Source of the DNA: Brevibacterium oceani
GTDB lineage: Bacteria; Actinomycetota; Actinomycetes; Actinomycetales; Brevibacteriaceae
NCBI RefSeq assembly: GCF_013623835.1
Contig: NZ_JABKDE010000002.1
Span: 186,001-250,000 of the forward strand
DNA: 64,000 nucleotides
Reading direction: 5' to 3'
A model generated the notes under the pieces. The model saw nothing but the letters and a program-made list of their open reading frames with translations, was not told the DNA's origin and searched no databases. The translations under genes were made by a program, and so were the position numbers. Below are positions 55,627 through 64,000 of the stretch, in pieces. Position 1 is the stretch's first letter. Every line of letters starts with the position of its first letter.

Positions 55627-56181
55627 TCAGCCGACCGCAGGCAGAAGGCCCTTCTGAGCGGCAACCAGACGGGCGACGAGCAGGCAAGGATCGACGATTC
55701 CGCCGCGACTGACCAATCGGTCGAATTCGTCGACCGTCATGTCGACGGCACGAACGACCTCCTGAGGGTCGTCGGTGATCTTTGTGCCCGGCACTGTGCG
55801 GGTGCAGAAACAGAGATGGATCGGATAGGCGTGCCGGCCCGGGTTCTGGCTGAACGTGTAGAGATGGGTGAGATCGGCCGGCCGCAGTCCGAGTTCTTCC
55901 TCATATTCTCGACACGCCGCCTCGGCAGGCGCCTCGCCTGGCTCGACGCCACCGCCGGGCAGTTCGAAGATCGAGCGATCGAGCGGGTATCGGTACTCCC
56001 TCGCAATCCGCATCTGTCCGGATTCGGTGATGCCGAGCACTGCGACTCCACAGGGAATCGATTCGTCGACCTCGTGGATGATGCTTTCACCACTGGGGAG
56101 TTCGACCTCGTGCTCGCTGAGGATGACGAATCCGCGGTGCGTCTCACGTCGAGAACGCAGAGTCCAGTGGGGTTCCTCCAT
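55627..56181 (-). CDS. Nudix hydrolase, ADP-ribose pyrophosphatase-like
   Basis: 184 aa. The Nudix box reads GGGVEPGEAPAEAACREYEEELGL (about residues 76-99), and the ELPGGGVEPGE start with an upstream REYRYPLDRS segment is typical of ADP-ribose/NADH-type pyrophosphatases. It is preceded by VELPSGESIIHEV, the family's strand. Its exact substrate is unknown. ATG at 56181. It converges on rarA with no intervening terminator. Confidence 0.9.
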   Translation of the reverse strand: MEEPHWTLRSRRETHRGFVILSEHEVELPSGESIIHEVDESIPCGVAVLGITESGQMRIAREYRYPLDRSIFELPGGGVEPGEAPAEAACREYEEELGLRPADLTHLYTFSQNPGRHAYPIHLCFCTRTVPGTKITDDPQEVVRAVDMTVDEFDRLVSRGGIVDPCLLVARLVAAQKGLLPAVG

Positions 56182-56260
56182 GGAGCGGGGCCCTATCCGA
56201 GACTCGCTGCGATCATCTTTCGGATCGCGGTGCTCGCGGGCTCTCGGGTCGGTGGGGTCG

Positions 56261-56458
56261 TCACCGATCCTTTTCCAGCTTTGCTCGGTGAATCAGCTCA
56301 AGGGCCGTACGCAGTGCTCGGGTTCGCTTCGTCATCAGTGTCGTCCTCGACGGGCTGAGTGTCGAGCCTTGGAGAACTGATTCGCACTTGTGCAGCAGAG
56401 AATCCAGTTCCTTTTCTGCGTTGTCCAGATCGGCGGTATCCATGGCACCCATCGTCAC
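56261..56458 (-). CDS. possible 65-aa hypothetical protein
   Basis: 65 aa, not recognised. The sequence is helix-forming and charged (LDNAEKELDSLLHKCESVL ... TKRTRALRTALELIHRAKLEKDR) with one Cys; it could be a short coiled coil. An in-frame ATG at 56443 would give 60 aa (MDTADLD). No ribosome site is clear. It lies 79 bp upstream of, and in the same direction as, the Nudix gene, so the two could be cotranscribed. It is kept because the composition is protein-like, not the Arg/Pro/Ser bias of shadow frames. Confidence 0.4.
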   Translation of the reverse strand: MTMGAMDTADLDNAEKELDSLLHKCESVLQGSTLSPSRTTLMTKRTRALRTALELIHRAKLEKDR

Positions 56459-56698
56459 ACACTCGCCTCGCGTCTGGCCCTGCGAACCGATCTCTCGGTG
56501 GAACTGACAGTGCAGTCGGGCTGCTTCGCACTCACCGGAGACCCGTCATCGATGGTTCCGGATTTCTGTGCGGCGCAGGGTGGGCCTTCGACCAGTGGGC
56601 GGTGGTGATTTTTCGCCTCCCAGGTCAAACGCGGTATTTTTGTCATAGCTGAGCGGCGAAGACGCCCGCTGAGACAGCGGCCGAGCGAGGAGGACGGC

Positions 56699-58276
56699 AT
56701 GGCAGACATCGTCATCACCATCGCAGCCGCCCTGGCCTTCGGCATCCTCGCCCACGAGATCCGCATCCCACCCCTCGTCGGGTTCCTCGCCGCGGGTTTC
56801 TGCCTCCACCTCTTCGGCTTCACCGCCTTCGCCGGTCTGCAGGAGATCTCCGACCTCGGTGTCGTACTCCTCCTGTTCACGATCGGGCTGAAATTCGACC
56901 TGCGCTCCCTCCTTCAACCCGAGGCCCACGGGACCGCGCTGCTGCACATGGTCACGGTCGTCCTCCTCGGCGCCGGAACCATCGGGTTCGCCACCGTCAT
57001 CGGCGTCGTCAGCGTCGGTGGGGATTTCGGCACGCTGGCTCTGCTGGGATTCGCGCTCTCGTTCTCCTCGACGGTCCTCGTGGTCAAAGTCCTCGAGGAC
57101 CGGTCGGACGACGGATCGTACTACGGTCAGATCGCCATCGCCATCCTGGTCCTGCAGGACCTCGCCGCCGTCGCGTTCATCACCATTGCCGGTGAGGAGC
57201 CGCCCAGCCCCTGGGCACTGGCACTGCTCCTGCTCATCCCCGCGGTCTGGGTGCTGCGGCGGATCCTCGATCGGATCGGCCGAGGCGAACTCCTCGTCCT
57301 CTTCGGCGTGGTCATGGCCCTGGGTCCGGGATACGTCGCCTTCGAATCCGTGGGTATCCACGGCGACCTCGGTGCCTTGGTCCTCGGTCTGCTCTTCTCC
57401 ACCCATCCGCGCGCCGTCGAGATGTCGAAGTCCCTCTTCAGCGTCAAGGAGCTCTTCCTCGTCGGCTTCTTCGTCGTCATCGGACTGCAGGCGGTCCCGA
57501 CCTGGTCCGACCTGATCATGGCGTTCCTCCTGTGCGCGGTCCTGCTGCCGTTCAACTTCGTCAGCTTCTTCCTTATGGGCAGGCTCTTCGGGCTGCGCAA
57601 CCGCACGAGCGTGCGCACGAGTCTGGCACTGAGCAACTTCTCCGAATTCGCTCTCATCGTCGTCGCCGTCGGCATCGACAGCGGCCTGTTCGACGGCGAC
57701 TGGCTGACCATCACCGCACTGGCCGTGGCTCTGGGCATGATCATCTCCTCGCTGGCCAACGCCTACAGTCTGCAGATCGTGGCGAAGCTCGACGAGGTCC
57801 TGCCCGACGAGAACGAATCCCGACTGCGCAGGAACGACCGCCCGCTCGACACCGGCACCGCCGAAGTCGTCGTCCTCGGGATGGGGAGGATCGGGCGCGG
57901 CGCCTACGAGCGCTTCGTCGAACGCGGCGACAGCGACGTCATCGGCATCGACAACGACCACCTCGTCATCGAGGCACTGCGCGAGGACGGCTTCACCGTC
58001 CTCGAAGGCGATGCCACCGACCACGAATTCTGGCACCGCCTCGTCGTCGGCGGCACCGCGCACACCGTGGTGTTGGCCATGGCGCTGCACGATTCGAACA
58101 CCTTCGCCCTCGAACAGCTGCGCATCGCCGACTTCCCGGGCACCATCGCCGCCGTCGTCCAACGTCCCGATCAGGCCGACCACTTCATCAAGGCCGGAGT
58201 GCATGCGGTGATCAACATCTACAGCGGCTCAGGGGCGGCCGTGGCCGATGCCGCGATCGACTGCCACGGCCGGTGA
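56699..58276 (+). CDS. CPA2 cation:proton antiporter with TrkA-N domain (KefB-like)
   Basis: 525 aa. About 12 transmembrane helices fill residues 1-370. Conserved antiporter motifs include VVLLLFTIGLKFDLRSLL and FALSFSSTVLVVKVLED, then GDLGALVLGLLFS. A cytosolic TrkA-N/RCK domain follows (about 395-515: VVVLGMGRIGRGAYERF, GDATDHEFW). Such proteins exchange K+ or Na+ for H+ and may be gated by NAD(H). ATG has GAGGAGG 4 nt upstream. No TrkA-C domain is seen. The ion is not predictable from sequence. Confidence 0.9.
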   Translation: MADIVITIAAALAFGILAHEIRIPPLVGFLAAGFCLHLFGFTAFAGLQEISDLGVVLLLFTIGLKFDLRSLLQPEAHGTALLHMVTVVLLGAGTIGFATVIGVVSVGGDFGTLALLGFALSFSSTVLVVKVLEDRSDDGSYYGQIAIAILVLQDLAAVAFITIAGEEPPSPWALALLLLIPAVWVLRRILDRIGRGELLVLFGVVMALGPGYVAFESVGIHGDLGALVLGLLFSTHPRAVEMSKSLFSVKELFLVGFFVVIGLQAVPTWSDLIMAFLLCAVLLPFNFVSFFLMGRLFGLRNRTSVRTSLALSNFSEFALIVVAVGIDSGLFDGDWLTITALAVALGMIISSLANAYSLQIVAKLDEVLPDENESRLRRNDRPLDTGTAEVVVLGMGRIGRGAYERFVERGDSDVIGIDNDHLVIEALREDGFTVLEGDATDHEFWHRLVVGGTAHTVVLAMALHDSNTFALEQLRIADFPGTIAAVVQRPDQADHFIKAGVHAVINIYSGSGAAVADAAIDCHGR

Positions 58277-58331
58277 GCCGCCGTCGCCGGAAGGGTCGGC
58301 AACATCACAGCGGCAGTCGCGCCGATCGGCT

Positions 58332-58361
58332 TTGCGGCGCGGGTCGTGCACCCGCTAAGAT
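58332..58361 (+). promoter_or_regulatory. candidate rpsD promoter
   Basis: TTGCGG (58332-58337), 18 nt, TAAGAT (58356-58361). Transcription from here would leave an untranslated leader of roughly 145 nt before rpsD. Confidence 0.55.
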
Positions 58362-58367
58362 GGGCAG

Positions 58368-58514
58368 CTGTTGTGCCTGCACCCTAAAGGCGGTCGGTGC
58401 GAGCGGATCTCGACGCTCAATCCCTCTTTCCCATCCGGGGAAACAACGGTCGCGTTCGGGGCGAGAACCTCAAAGGGCCCATCGTGACAGAACACATTGA
58501 TGAAAGGTAATACA
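58368..58514 (+). promoter_or_regulatory. long rpsD leader, possible S4 autoregulatory RNA
   Basis: The untranslated region between the candidate promoter and rpsD. It contains GTGCCTGCACC and GGTCGGTGCGAG segments and GGGGAAACAACGG near its end that could form helices. S4 represses its own mRNA in several bacteria by leader binding; whether this leader does so is untested. Confidence 0.35.
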
Positions 58515-59141
58515 GTGCCAGCACCAGCACGTAATCGCCGCATGACGCGCCTCTCGCGCGCCCTCGGCATTGCTCTGACACCCAAGGCCGAGAAGTACTT
58601 CGAGCGTCGCCCGTACCCTCCAGGCGAGCACGGACGCGCCCGTCGTCGCAACGACAGCGACTACTCGGTCCGCCTCAAGGAGAAGCAGCGTCTGCGCGCG
58701 CAGTACGGCATCCGTGAGGCTCAGATGCTCAAGACCTACAAGGAAGCCAACCGCCTCCCCGGCCTGACCGGTGAGACCATGGTCGAGCTCCTCGAATCGC
58801 GTCTCGACGCCCTCGTCCTGCGTTCGGGCTTCGCCCGCACCATGGCCCAGGCCCGTCAGTTCGTCGTCCACCGTCACATCACGGTCGACGGACAGCGCGT
58901 GGACCGTCCCTCCTTCCGCGTGAAGGAAGGCCAGACCATCCAGGTGCACGAGCGTTCGGCATCGATGGATCCGTTCCAGGTCGCCGCCGCCGGTGGTCAC
59001 AAGGACGTCCTGCCCGCAGTTCCGGGCTACCTCAACGTCAACCTCGAGGGCCTGCAGGCGACCCTGCTGCGCACCCCGAAGCGCGAAGAGGTGCCGATCA
59101 CCTGCGACGTTCAGCTCGTCGTCGAGTTCTACTCGCGCTGA
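58515..59141 (+). CDS. rpsD: 30S ribosomal protein S4
   Basis: 208 aa. Primary 16S rRNA-binding protein that nucleates 30S assembly. The S4 RNA-binding domain (about residues 95-160) contains SRLDALVLRSGFARTMAQARQFVVHRHITVDGQ. I chose GTG at 58515, giving MPAPARNRRMTRLSRALG, with AAAGG 7 nt upstream. The ATG at 58497 would add 6 residues containing that ribosome site. It stands apart from the alpha operon (no rpsM, rpsK or rpoA here), as in many actinobacteria. Confidence 0.95.
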   Translation: MPAPARNRRMTRLSRALGIALTPKAEKYFERRPYPPGEHGRARRRNDSDYSVRLKEKQRLRAQYGIREAQMLKTYKEANRLPGLTGETMVELLESRLDALVLRSGFARTMAQARQFVVHRHITVDGQRVDRPSFRVKEGQTIQVHERSASMDPFQVAAAGGHKDVLPAVPGYLNVNLEGLQATLLRTPKREEVPITCDVQLVVEFYSR

Positions 59142-59168
59142 TCGCCTGAACACAGGCCATCGCGCCAC

Positions 59169-59205
59169 CACGACTGCCCGGAACCATCGGTCCCGGGCAG
59201 TCGTG
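59169..59205 (+). terminator. terminator hairpin after rpsD
   Basis: CACGACTGCCCGG (59169-59181) and CCGGGCAGTCGTG (59193-59205) form a 13-bp perfect stem with an 11-nt loop, 27 nt past rpsD. Confidence 0.8.
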
Positions 59206-59516
59206 CATTCACCACCCGCAGCGCAGAGGCGCCCGCCGAAGCGCCGCCGCGCGGACCGGAATCGGCGTCGTTCAAGGCGGAGCGCGGATGTCGAATGGCG
59301 CACGGGTCCACAGATGCGCTGCGCCTTGAACGAGGGGAAACCGGCCGCAGAACCGCTGGCAGCGGGTCGGGCGCGGCGGGACGGCGTCGACGCCCCGCCT
59401 TCGGCACGCCGCGCGACCTCGCATATTGCGGCGGAGCCATTAAACTAGTCCCTGGTAAGTGCGGATACGCATGAGTAAGTGCGGTGACGCACCGGCAATA
59501 CGCGAAAGGTCTTGGA
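59206..59516. other. gene-free stretch before alaS
   Basis: About 310 bp with no convincing gene. It holds the 66-bp palindromic element (59268-59333). Nearer alaS it has TAAACT (59441-59446), a possible -10 box, and a short direct repeat TAAGTGCGG (59456-59464 and 59475-59483). Confidence 0.6.
59268..59333. repeat. 66-bp palindromic element, second copy
   Basis: Begins TCGTTCAAGGCGGAGCGC (59268) and ends GCGCTGCGCCTTGAACGA (59316-59333); the two ends are inverted repeats of each other. Same total length and arm sequence as 31237-31302; the middle differs except GTCGA. Confidence 0.8.
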
Positions 59517-62171
59517 TTGAAGACGGCAGAGATCAAACAACGCTGGTTGGACTACTTCGAAGCGAACGGGCACACCGTGGTCCCCTCGGCGTCGGTGATC
59601 AGCTCCGATCCGTCCATCCTGTTCAACATCGCAGGCATGGTCCAGTTCATCCCGTACCTCACCGGCCGCGAACCCGCCCCTTTCAACCGCGCCACGAGCG
59701 TGCAGAAGTGCGTGCGCACCGGAGACATCGAAGAGGTCGGCAAGACCACCCGACACGGCACGTTCTTCCAGATGAACGGCAACTTCTCCTTCGGTGACTA
59801 CTTCAAGCGCGACGCCATCAAGTTCGCCTGGGGCCTGCTGACGAACTCCGTCGACGACGGCGGACTCGGCTTCGACCCGGAGCTGCTGTGGGCGACCGTG
59901 CACGAGGACGACACCGAGACCATCGACATGTGGCTCGAAGAGACGTCGATCCCGCGTGAGCGCATCCAGCTGCGCGACAACGAGGACAACTACTGGCACA
60001 CCGGTCAGCCAGGACCCGGCGGCTACTGCTCGGAGATCTACTTCGACCGCGGCCCCGACTACGGCGTCGACGGCGGCCCGGTCGCCGACGAGGACCGCTA
60101 CATCGAGATCTGGAACCTCGTGTTCATGGAGTTCGAACTCTCCGAGGTCCGCTCCAAGGTCGACTTCGACGTCGCCGGCGAACTGCCCGCGAAGAACATC
60201 GACACCGGCATGGGACTCGAACGCGTGGCATTCCTGCTCCAAGGTGTGGAGAACATGTACGAGATCGACGAGGTGTTCCCCGTCATCGAGGCCGCCAGCC
60301 GACTGTCCGGTCGGGCCTACGGTGACGACGAACATTCCGATGTGCAGATGCGCGTCGTCGCCGATCATGTCCGCTCCTCGCTCATCATCATCGGCGACGG
60401 AGTCCGCCCCGGCAATGAAGGCCGCGGCTACATCCTCCGCCGCCTGCTCCGCCGTGCCGTGCGCGCCATGCGTCTGCTCGGGGTCAAGGACGAGGTCCTG
60501 CCCGAACTCCTCCCCGTCTCGATGCAGGCGATGAAGCTGTCCTACCCGGAGTTGGAGACCGACTTCGACCGGATCTCCCGCATCGCCTACGCCGAGGAGA
60601 AGGCGTTCCTGCGCACCCTCGAATCCGGCACCCAGCTGTTCGAGAACGCCGCCGGATCGCTGTCAGGGACGAACAAGACCATCAGCGGAGACGTCGCCTT
60701 CGCCCTCCACGACACGCATGGATTCCCCATCGACCTCACCCTTGAGATGGCCTCCGAGGCGGGACTGAACGTCGACGAATCCGGCTTCCGCTCCCTCATG
60801 GATGAACAGCGGACCCGCGCCAAGGCCGATGCGAAGGCGAAGAAGGGCGGCGGACACACCGACCTCTCCGCCTACTCGGCCCTGCTCGACGAGGGGCAGA
60901 GCGAATTCGTCGGCTACGACCAGCTCGAAGCAGATTCCCGCGTCCGCGGAATCGTGTCAGGCGGCGTCGCGACCGAAGTGCTCACGACCGGGCAGAGCGG
61001 CGACGTCATCCTCGACCTCACCCCCTTCTACGCCGAATCCGGCGGCCAGCGCGCCGACGTCGGCCTCATCAAAGGCCACGGCTTCACCGCCCGCGTCACC
61101 GATGTGCAGAACCCGATCAAGGGACTGCCCGCCCACCACGTCGAGGTCACCGACGGTGAGCTCCACGTCGGCGACGAGGTGCTCGCCAGCGTCGACCACG
61201 ATCACCGCTTCCAGGGATCCCAGGCCCACACCGCCACCCACCTCGTCCACGCCGCCCTGCGGGAGATCCTCGGCAGCCACGCCGTCCAGGCCGGTTCGCT
61301 CAACCAGCCGGGCTACATGCGTTTCGACTACTCGTTCCCCGAAGCTCCGAGCACCCAGATGCGCGGCGAGATCGAAGAGGTCGCCAACCTCGCAGTGCGG
61401 TCGAACTACGAGGTCGGAACCGAATACATGCCCTTCGATGACGCCCGGAAGTCCGGCGCCATGGCACTGTTCGGAGAGAAGTACCCGAACGTCGTGCGTG
61501 TCGTCGACATCGGCGGGCCCTTCTCCCGCGAACTCTGCGGAGGCACCCATGTGGGAGCCTCATCCGAGGTCGGCCCGATCTCCGTGCTCTCCGAAGCCTC
61601 CGTCGGCTCGGGAGTCCGCCGCATCGAAGCTGCCGTCGGCATGGACGCCTTCCGCTCCCTGGCCGCCGAACGCACGATCGTGTCCAACCTCTCCGAGATG
61701 CTCAAGGTCCCCGGCACCGACGTGCCTGGCCGGGTCTCCGACCTGATGACCCGGCTCAAGGACGCGGAGAAGGAGATCTCCCGCCTCAACGCTCAGCAGC
61801 TGCTCGCCGGCGCGGGCAAGTTCCTCGACGACGCACGGACCGTGGGGGAGACCCTCTTCGTCGTCGCCGACCTCGGCGTGGTCGGCAACGCGGGAGACAT
61901 CCGCACCGTCGTGACCGATCTGCGCGGACGCGTGAGCGACCGTCAGGCCGTGGTTCTCGGCCTCGGCGTGACGGGCGGCAAACCCGTCGTCGTCATCGCC
62001 ACCACCGAGGCGGCCCGCACCGCCGGTCTGCAGGCCGGCAGGCTCGTGTCCCTGGCCTGCGGCGAGCTCGGCGGCGGAGGCGGCGGCAAGCCCGACCTCG
62101 CCCAAGGCGGCGGCAGCGACCCAGCCGCGATCCCGGCCGCCATCTCGGCCGTCAAGGCGGCTATCCAGTGA
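59517..62171 (+). CDS. alaS: alanyl-tRNA synthetase
   Basis: A 884-aa class II synthetase with editing. The N-terminal catalytic core starts MKTAEIKQRWLDYFEANGH and has FNIAGMVQF and FFQMNGNFSFGDYFK. The editing-domain zinc motif HTATHLVHAAL is at about residue 570 and CGGTHV at about 675. The C-terminal oligomerisation/DHHA1 domain is Gly-rich at its end (GELGGGGGGKPDLAQGGG). I chose TTG at 59517, since GAAAGG lies 7 nt upstream and the N-terminus then matches the family; GTG at 59484 lacks a site. The stop overlaps ruvX. Confidence 0.96.
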   Translation: MKTAEIKQRWLDYFEANGHTVVPSASVISSDPSILFNIAGMVQFIPYLTGREPAPFNRATSVQKCVRTGDIEEVGKTTRHGTFFQMNGNFSFGDYFKRDAIKFAWGLLTNSVDDGGLGFDPELLWATVHEDDTETIDMWLEETSIPRERIQLRDNEDNYWHTGQPGPGGYCSEIYFDRGPDYGVDGGPVADEDRYIEIWNLVFMEFELSEVRSKVDFDVAGELPAKNIDTGMGLERVAFLLQGVENMYEIDEVFPVIEAASRLSGRAYGDDEHSDVQMRVVADHVRSSLIIIGDGVRPGNEGRGYILRRLLRRAVRAMRLLGVKDEVLPELLPVSMQAMKLSYPELETDFDRISRIAYAEEKAFLRTLESGTQLFENAAGSLSGTNKTISGDVAFALHDTHGFPIDLTLEMASEAGLNVDESGFRSLMDEQRTRAKADAKAKKGGGHTDLSAYSALLDEGQSEFVGYDQLEADSRVRGIVSGGVATEVLTTGQSGDVILDLTPFYAESGGQRADVGLIKGHGFTARVTDVQNPIKGLPAHHVEVTDGELHVGDEVLASVDHDHRFQGSQAHTATHLVHAALREILGSHAVQAGSLNQPGYMRFDYSFPEAPSTQMRGEIEEVANLAVRSNYEVGTEYMPFDDARKSGAMALFGEKYPNVVRVVDIGGPFSRELCGGTHVGASSEVGPISVLSEASVGSGVRRIEAAVGMDAFRSLAAERTIVSNLSEMLKVPGTDVPGRVSDLMTRLKDAEKEISRLNAQQLLAGAGKFLDDARTVGETLFVVADLGVVGNAGDIRTVVTDLRGRVSDRQAVVLGLGVTGGKPVVVIATTEAARTAGLQAGRLVSLACGELGGGGGGKPDLAQGGGSDPAAIPAAISAVKAAIQ

Positions 62172-62644
62172 CATTCCGCCGAGGTCGTCGCTTGGGCCTC
62201 GACATCGGTTCGGTGCGGATCGGGGTCGCCGCCAGCGACCCCGAAGGGATCCTCGCGACCCCGCTGACCGTCGTGCGGCGCAAGGACGAACCGGCGGCGC
62301 TGCGAGAGCTGCGCGAGGTCGTCGCCGAGTACGAACCGATCGAACTCCTCGCGGGGGACCCGAAGTCCCTCGACGGGGCCGCCCGCGCGGCAGCCGCCTC
62401 GGCGCTGGAATTCGCTCGCAAGGTCGCCGCGGCGACCGGCACACCCATCCGCCTCGTCGACGAACGCTTCACCACCGTCGAAGCCCACCACGCCCTCGCC
62501 GCGGCCGGGAAGTCCTCCCGCCAGCGGCGAGAGATCGTCGACGCACAGGCAGCCGTCATCATCCTTCAGAACGCCCTCGAGTTCGAACACAACACCGGTG
62601 TCCCCGCCGGACGTGAGATGCCCGACGAGGAGAGTGAACAATGA
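62168..62644 (+). CDS. ruvX: RuvX/YqgF Holliday-junction resolvase-like protein
   Basis: 158 aa. RNase H-like fold: first acidic residue in LGLDIGSVRIGVA, then the DEPAAL and PIRLVDERFTTVEA (DERFTT) motif. YqgF is linked to 16S rRNA 5' maturation and transcription antitermination; resolvase activity was shown for some members. The last 20 residues are acidic. GTG overlaps alaS (GTGA); its stop overlaps mltG (ATGA). Confidence 0.93.
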   Translation: MTFRRGRRLGLDIGSVRIGVAASDPEGILATPLTVVRRKDEPAALRELREVVAEYEPIELLAGDPKSLDGAARAAAASALEFARKVAAATGTPIRLVDERFTTVEAHHALAAAGKSSRQRREIVDAQAAVIILQNALEFEHNTGVPAGREMPDEESEQ

Positions 62645-63783
62645 GCCCGCTTCCCACTGAGTTCTCAGCAGACGAAGGTCTGAGCCGATCCGAGGTGAGA
62701 GCGAAGAAGCGGCGGCGGATGCTGCGCCGGCGGCGGACGACGACGATCATCATCATCTGCATCCTCGTCTTCGGAATCGGCGGCTTCTTCGGCGTCAAGG
62801 CCGCCGGGGGAGTCTTCGACGACCTCTTCGGTCCCAAAGGCGACTACGAGGGACAGGGCACCAACGAGGTGTCCATCGACATCGCTCCCGGCTCCTCGGC
62901 CCGCACCGTGGCCAACCAGCTCGTCGAGGAGGGTGTGATCATGAACTCCGAACCCTTCCTCGACGAGGTCGAACGCCGTGAGGCGACCATCCAGGCCGGC
63001 ACGTGGACGATGCGGGAGAAGATGAGTTCGAAGGCCGCCGTCGAAGCGCTCATCAATCCCATTGCGCCTCCGCGGATCACCGTGGCCGAAGGCAAGCAGG
63101 TCGAAGAGATCAAAGCGATCATGATCGAATCCGGGATGAACGCCGACGAGGTCGACAAGGCCATCGACGACAAGACCCCGAAGGACTACGGCCTCGAGAT
63201 CGACGCCCCCAGCCTCGAAGGCTACCTCTACCCGGCGACCTACGATCTGGACAAGACGAAGACAGCAGAGGACGTCGTCCAGGAGATGGTCGACAAGACC
63301 GAGTCCGAACTCGACGAGTTGGGCATCGAGGACAAGGACGCCAACCGTATCCTCACCATCGCCAGCCTCGTGGAGAAGGAGTCCCCGGGTGATGAAGAGG
63401 TGCGCAAGAAGGTCGCTCGCGTCTTCCTCAACCGGATCTCCGATCATTCGAAGACGGGCGGACTGCTGCAGTCCGATGCGACGGTCGCCTACATCCACGG
63501 AGCCCGCTCGGACCTGACGACGACGAAGAAGGAACGCCAGTCCGATTCGCCGTACAACACGTACAAGAAGAAGGGCCTGCCTCCCGGACCCATCAACGCT
63601 CCGAGCTCCGGTGCGGTGGAAGCGGCGCTCAACCCGTCGAAGGGCGACTGGCAGTTCTTCGTCGCGACGAACCCGGACACGGGTGAGACGAAGTTCGCGA
63701 ACACGTACGACGAACACCAGAAGAACGTCGAGATCTATCGCAAGTGGCTCAAGGACCACAACGGGAACGGCGACAAGGAGTGA
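62641..63783 (+). CDS. mltG: endolytic murein transglycosylase MltG
   Basis: 380 aa. A cytoplasmic N-terminus with a basic stretch precedes one transmembrane helix (about residues 36-54: TTTIIIICILVFGIGGFFGV). The YceG-like domain follows (about 70-350) with the catalytic Glu in ILTIASLVEKE. Ends at NVEIYRKW. It cuts nascent glycan strands in the cell wall at the membrane. ATG with overlap to ruvX; aroE overlaps its stop. Confidence 0.94.
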   Translation: MSPLPTEFSADEGLSRSEVRAKKRRRMLRRRRTTTIIIICILVFGIGGFFGVKAAGGVFDDLFGPKGDYEGQGTNEVSIDIAPGSSARTVANQLVEEGVIMNSEPFLDEVERREATIQAGTWTMREKMSSKAAVEALINPIAPPRITVAEGKQVEEIKAIMIESGMNADEVDKAIDDKTPKDYGLEIDAPSLEGYLYPATYDLDKTKTAEDVVQEMVDKTESELDELGIEDKDANRILTIASLVEKESPGDEEVRKKVARVFLNRISDHSKTGGLLQSDATVAYIHGARSDLTTTKKERQSDSPYNTYKKKGLPPGPINAPSSGAVEAALNPSKGDWQFFVATNPDTGETKFANTYDEHQKNVEIYRKWLKDHNGNGDKE

Positions 63784-64000
63784 GGATCCTCGCCGCTGTG
63801 CTCGGGCGGCCCATCGACCATTCGAAGTCGCCCTTGCTCCACCGTGCCGCCTTCGCCGCGCTGGGCCTGACGACGAGCGAATACGGTCGCGTCGACCTCG
63901 GTGCCGATGAGCTCGAGGACTTCCTCGACTCGCACCCTGACGAGACCGGGTTCTCGCTGACCATGCCGCTCAAGGACCGCCTCGTGAAGCTGGCCGCAGA
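63780..64000 (+). CDS. aroE: shikimate dehydrogenase, partial (cut by window end)
   Basis: The first 73 codons are present and open to the window end. GTG at 63780 overlaps the mltG stop (GTGA), and AAGGAG lies directly upstream. Substrate-binding motif DHSKSPLLH is near residues 13-21 and SLTMPLKD near 62. AroE reduces 3-dehydroshikimate to shikimate with NADPH in aromatic amino acid synthesis. The gene order ruvX-mltG-aroE is the common actinobacterial one, which supports the call despite the truncation. Confidence 0.88.
   Translation, partial: MRILAAVLGRPIDHSKSPLLHRAAFAALGLTTSEYGRVDLGADELEDFLDSHPDETGFSLTMPLKDRLVKLAA

Noticed and set aside
59142-59516. possible short ORF before alaS
   Set aside because: The frames here are shadows across the terminator and repeat; no start signals or protein-like composition.

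Overview
The window is a contiguous piece of a high-GC actinobacterial chromosome. Codon third positions are strongly G/C, GTG and TTG starts are common, genes overlap through ATGA, GTGA or TGATG junctions, and long antisense open frames shadow most genes. Gene order is the conserved actinobacterial backbone: hrcA-dnaJ-rsmE-phoH-ybeY-CNNM-era, thrS-HIT, yebC-ruvCAB-yajC-secDF-rel, hisS-aspS-rarA and rpsD-alaS-ruvX-mltG-aroE. A Brevibacterium-like member of the Micrococcales/Brevibacteriaceae is my best guess from this layout and protein style. The genus is inference; nothing in the window proves it. I see no rRNA, CRISPR array, prophage, transposase or integrase.

Layout. 1-9.1 kb: a fatty-acyl-CoA ligase diverges from leuS; then nadE, a small membrane protein, a UDP-glucose dehydrogenase and a DegV protein. 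9.2-14.1 kb: comEA-comEC (DNA uptake), holA and convergent rpsT, separated by a 62-bp perfect palindrome. 14.2-15.8 kb: an orphan PemK-like protein and an EEP-fold hydrolase. 15.9-19.0 kb: lepA-hemW. 19.1-21.5 kb: two DUF4870 membrane proteins with disordered tails and a DUF3097 protein. 21.5-28.7 kb: a repeat array, CIRCE operator, hrcA, dnaJ, rsmE, phoH, ybeY, a CNNM/CBS protein and era. 28.8-31.0 kb: zapE, a small membrane protein and four tRNA genes (Gly, Cys, Val, Val).

31-38.4 kb: a gene-free stretch with nested repeats, a DUF4190/DUF4352-like protein, thrS-HIT-S9 peptidase and a Nudix hydrolase. 38.5-48.1 kb: yebC-ruvCAB, yajC-secD-secF with long acidic tails, and the (p)ppGpp enzyme Rel. 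48.2-56.5 kb: a winged-helix (AbiEi-like) orphan whose promoter sits inside an inverted repeat, a DUF349 protein, a metallo-beta-lactamase fold hydrolase, hisS, aspS, rarA, a second Nudix enzyme and a possible 65-aa protein. 56.7-64.0 kb: a CPA2 antiporter with a TrkA-N domain, rpsD with a long leader, a 66-bp repeat shared with the 31-kb region, alaS, ruvX, mltG and the start of aroE.

Most genes serve translation (four aminoacyl-tRNA synthetases, tRNAs, S20, S4, LepA, Era, YbeY, RsmE), recombination and replication (RuvABC, RuvX, RarA, HolA), protein export and stress control. The unusual material is mainly non-coding or low-complexity: the 62-bp palindrome, a 66-bp palindromic element in two places, a 26-bp periodic array next to CIRCE, a group of apparently leaderless promoters with TAG(G/A/C)CT-type -10 boxes, a phoH gene without a standard start codon, and membrane proteins with Gln/Tyr/Gly-rich tails. 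I did not find a clearly new multi-gene system; the best candidates for new biology are listed as findings.
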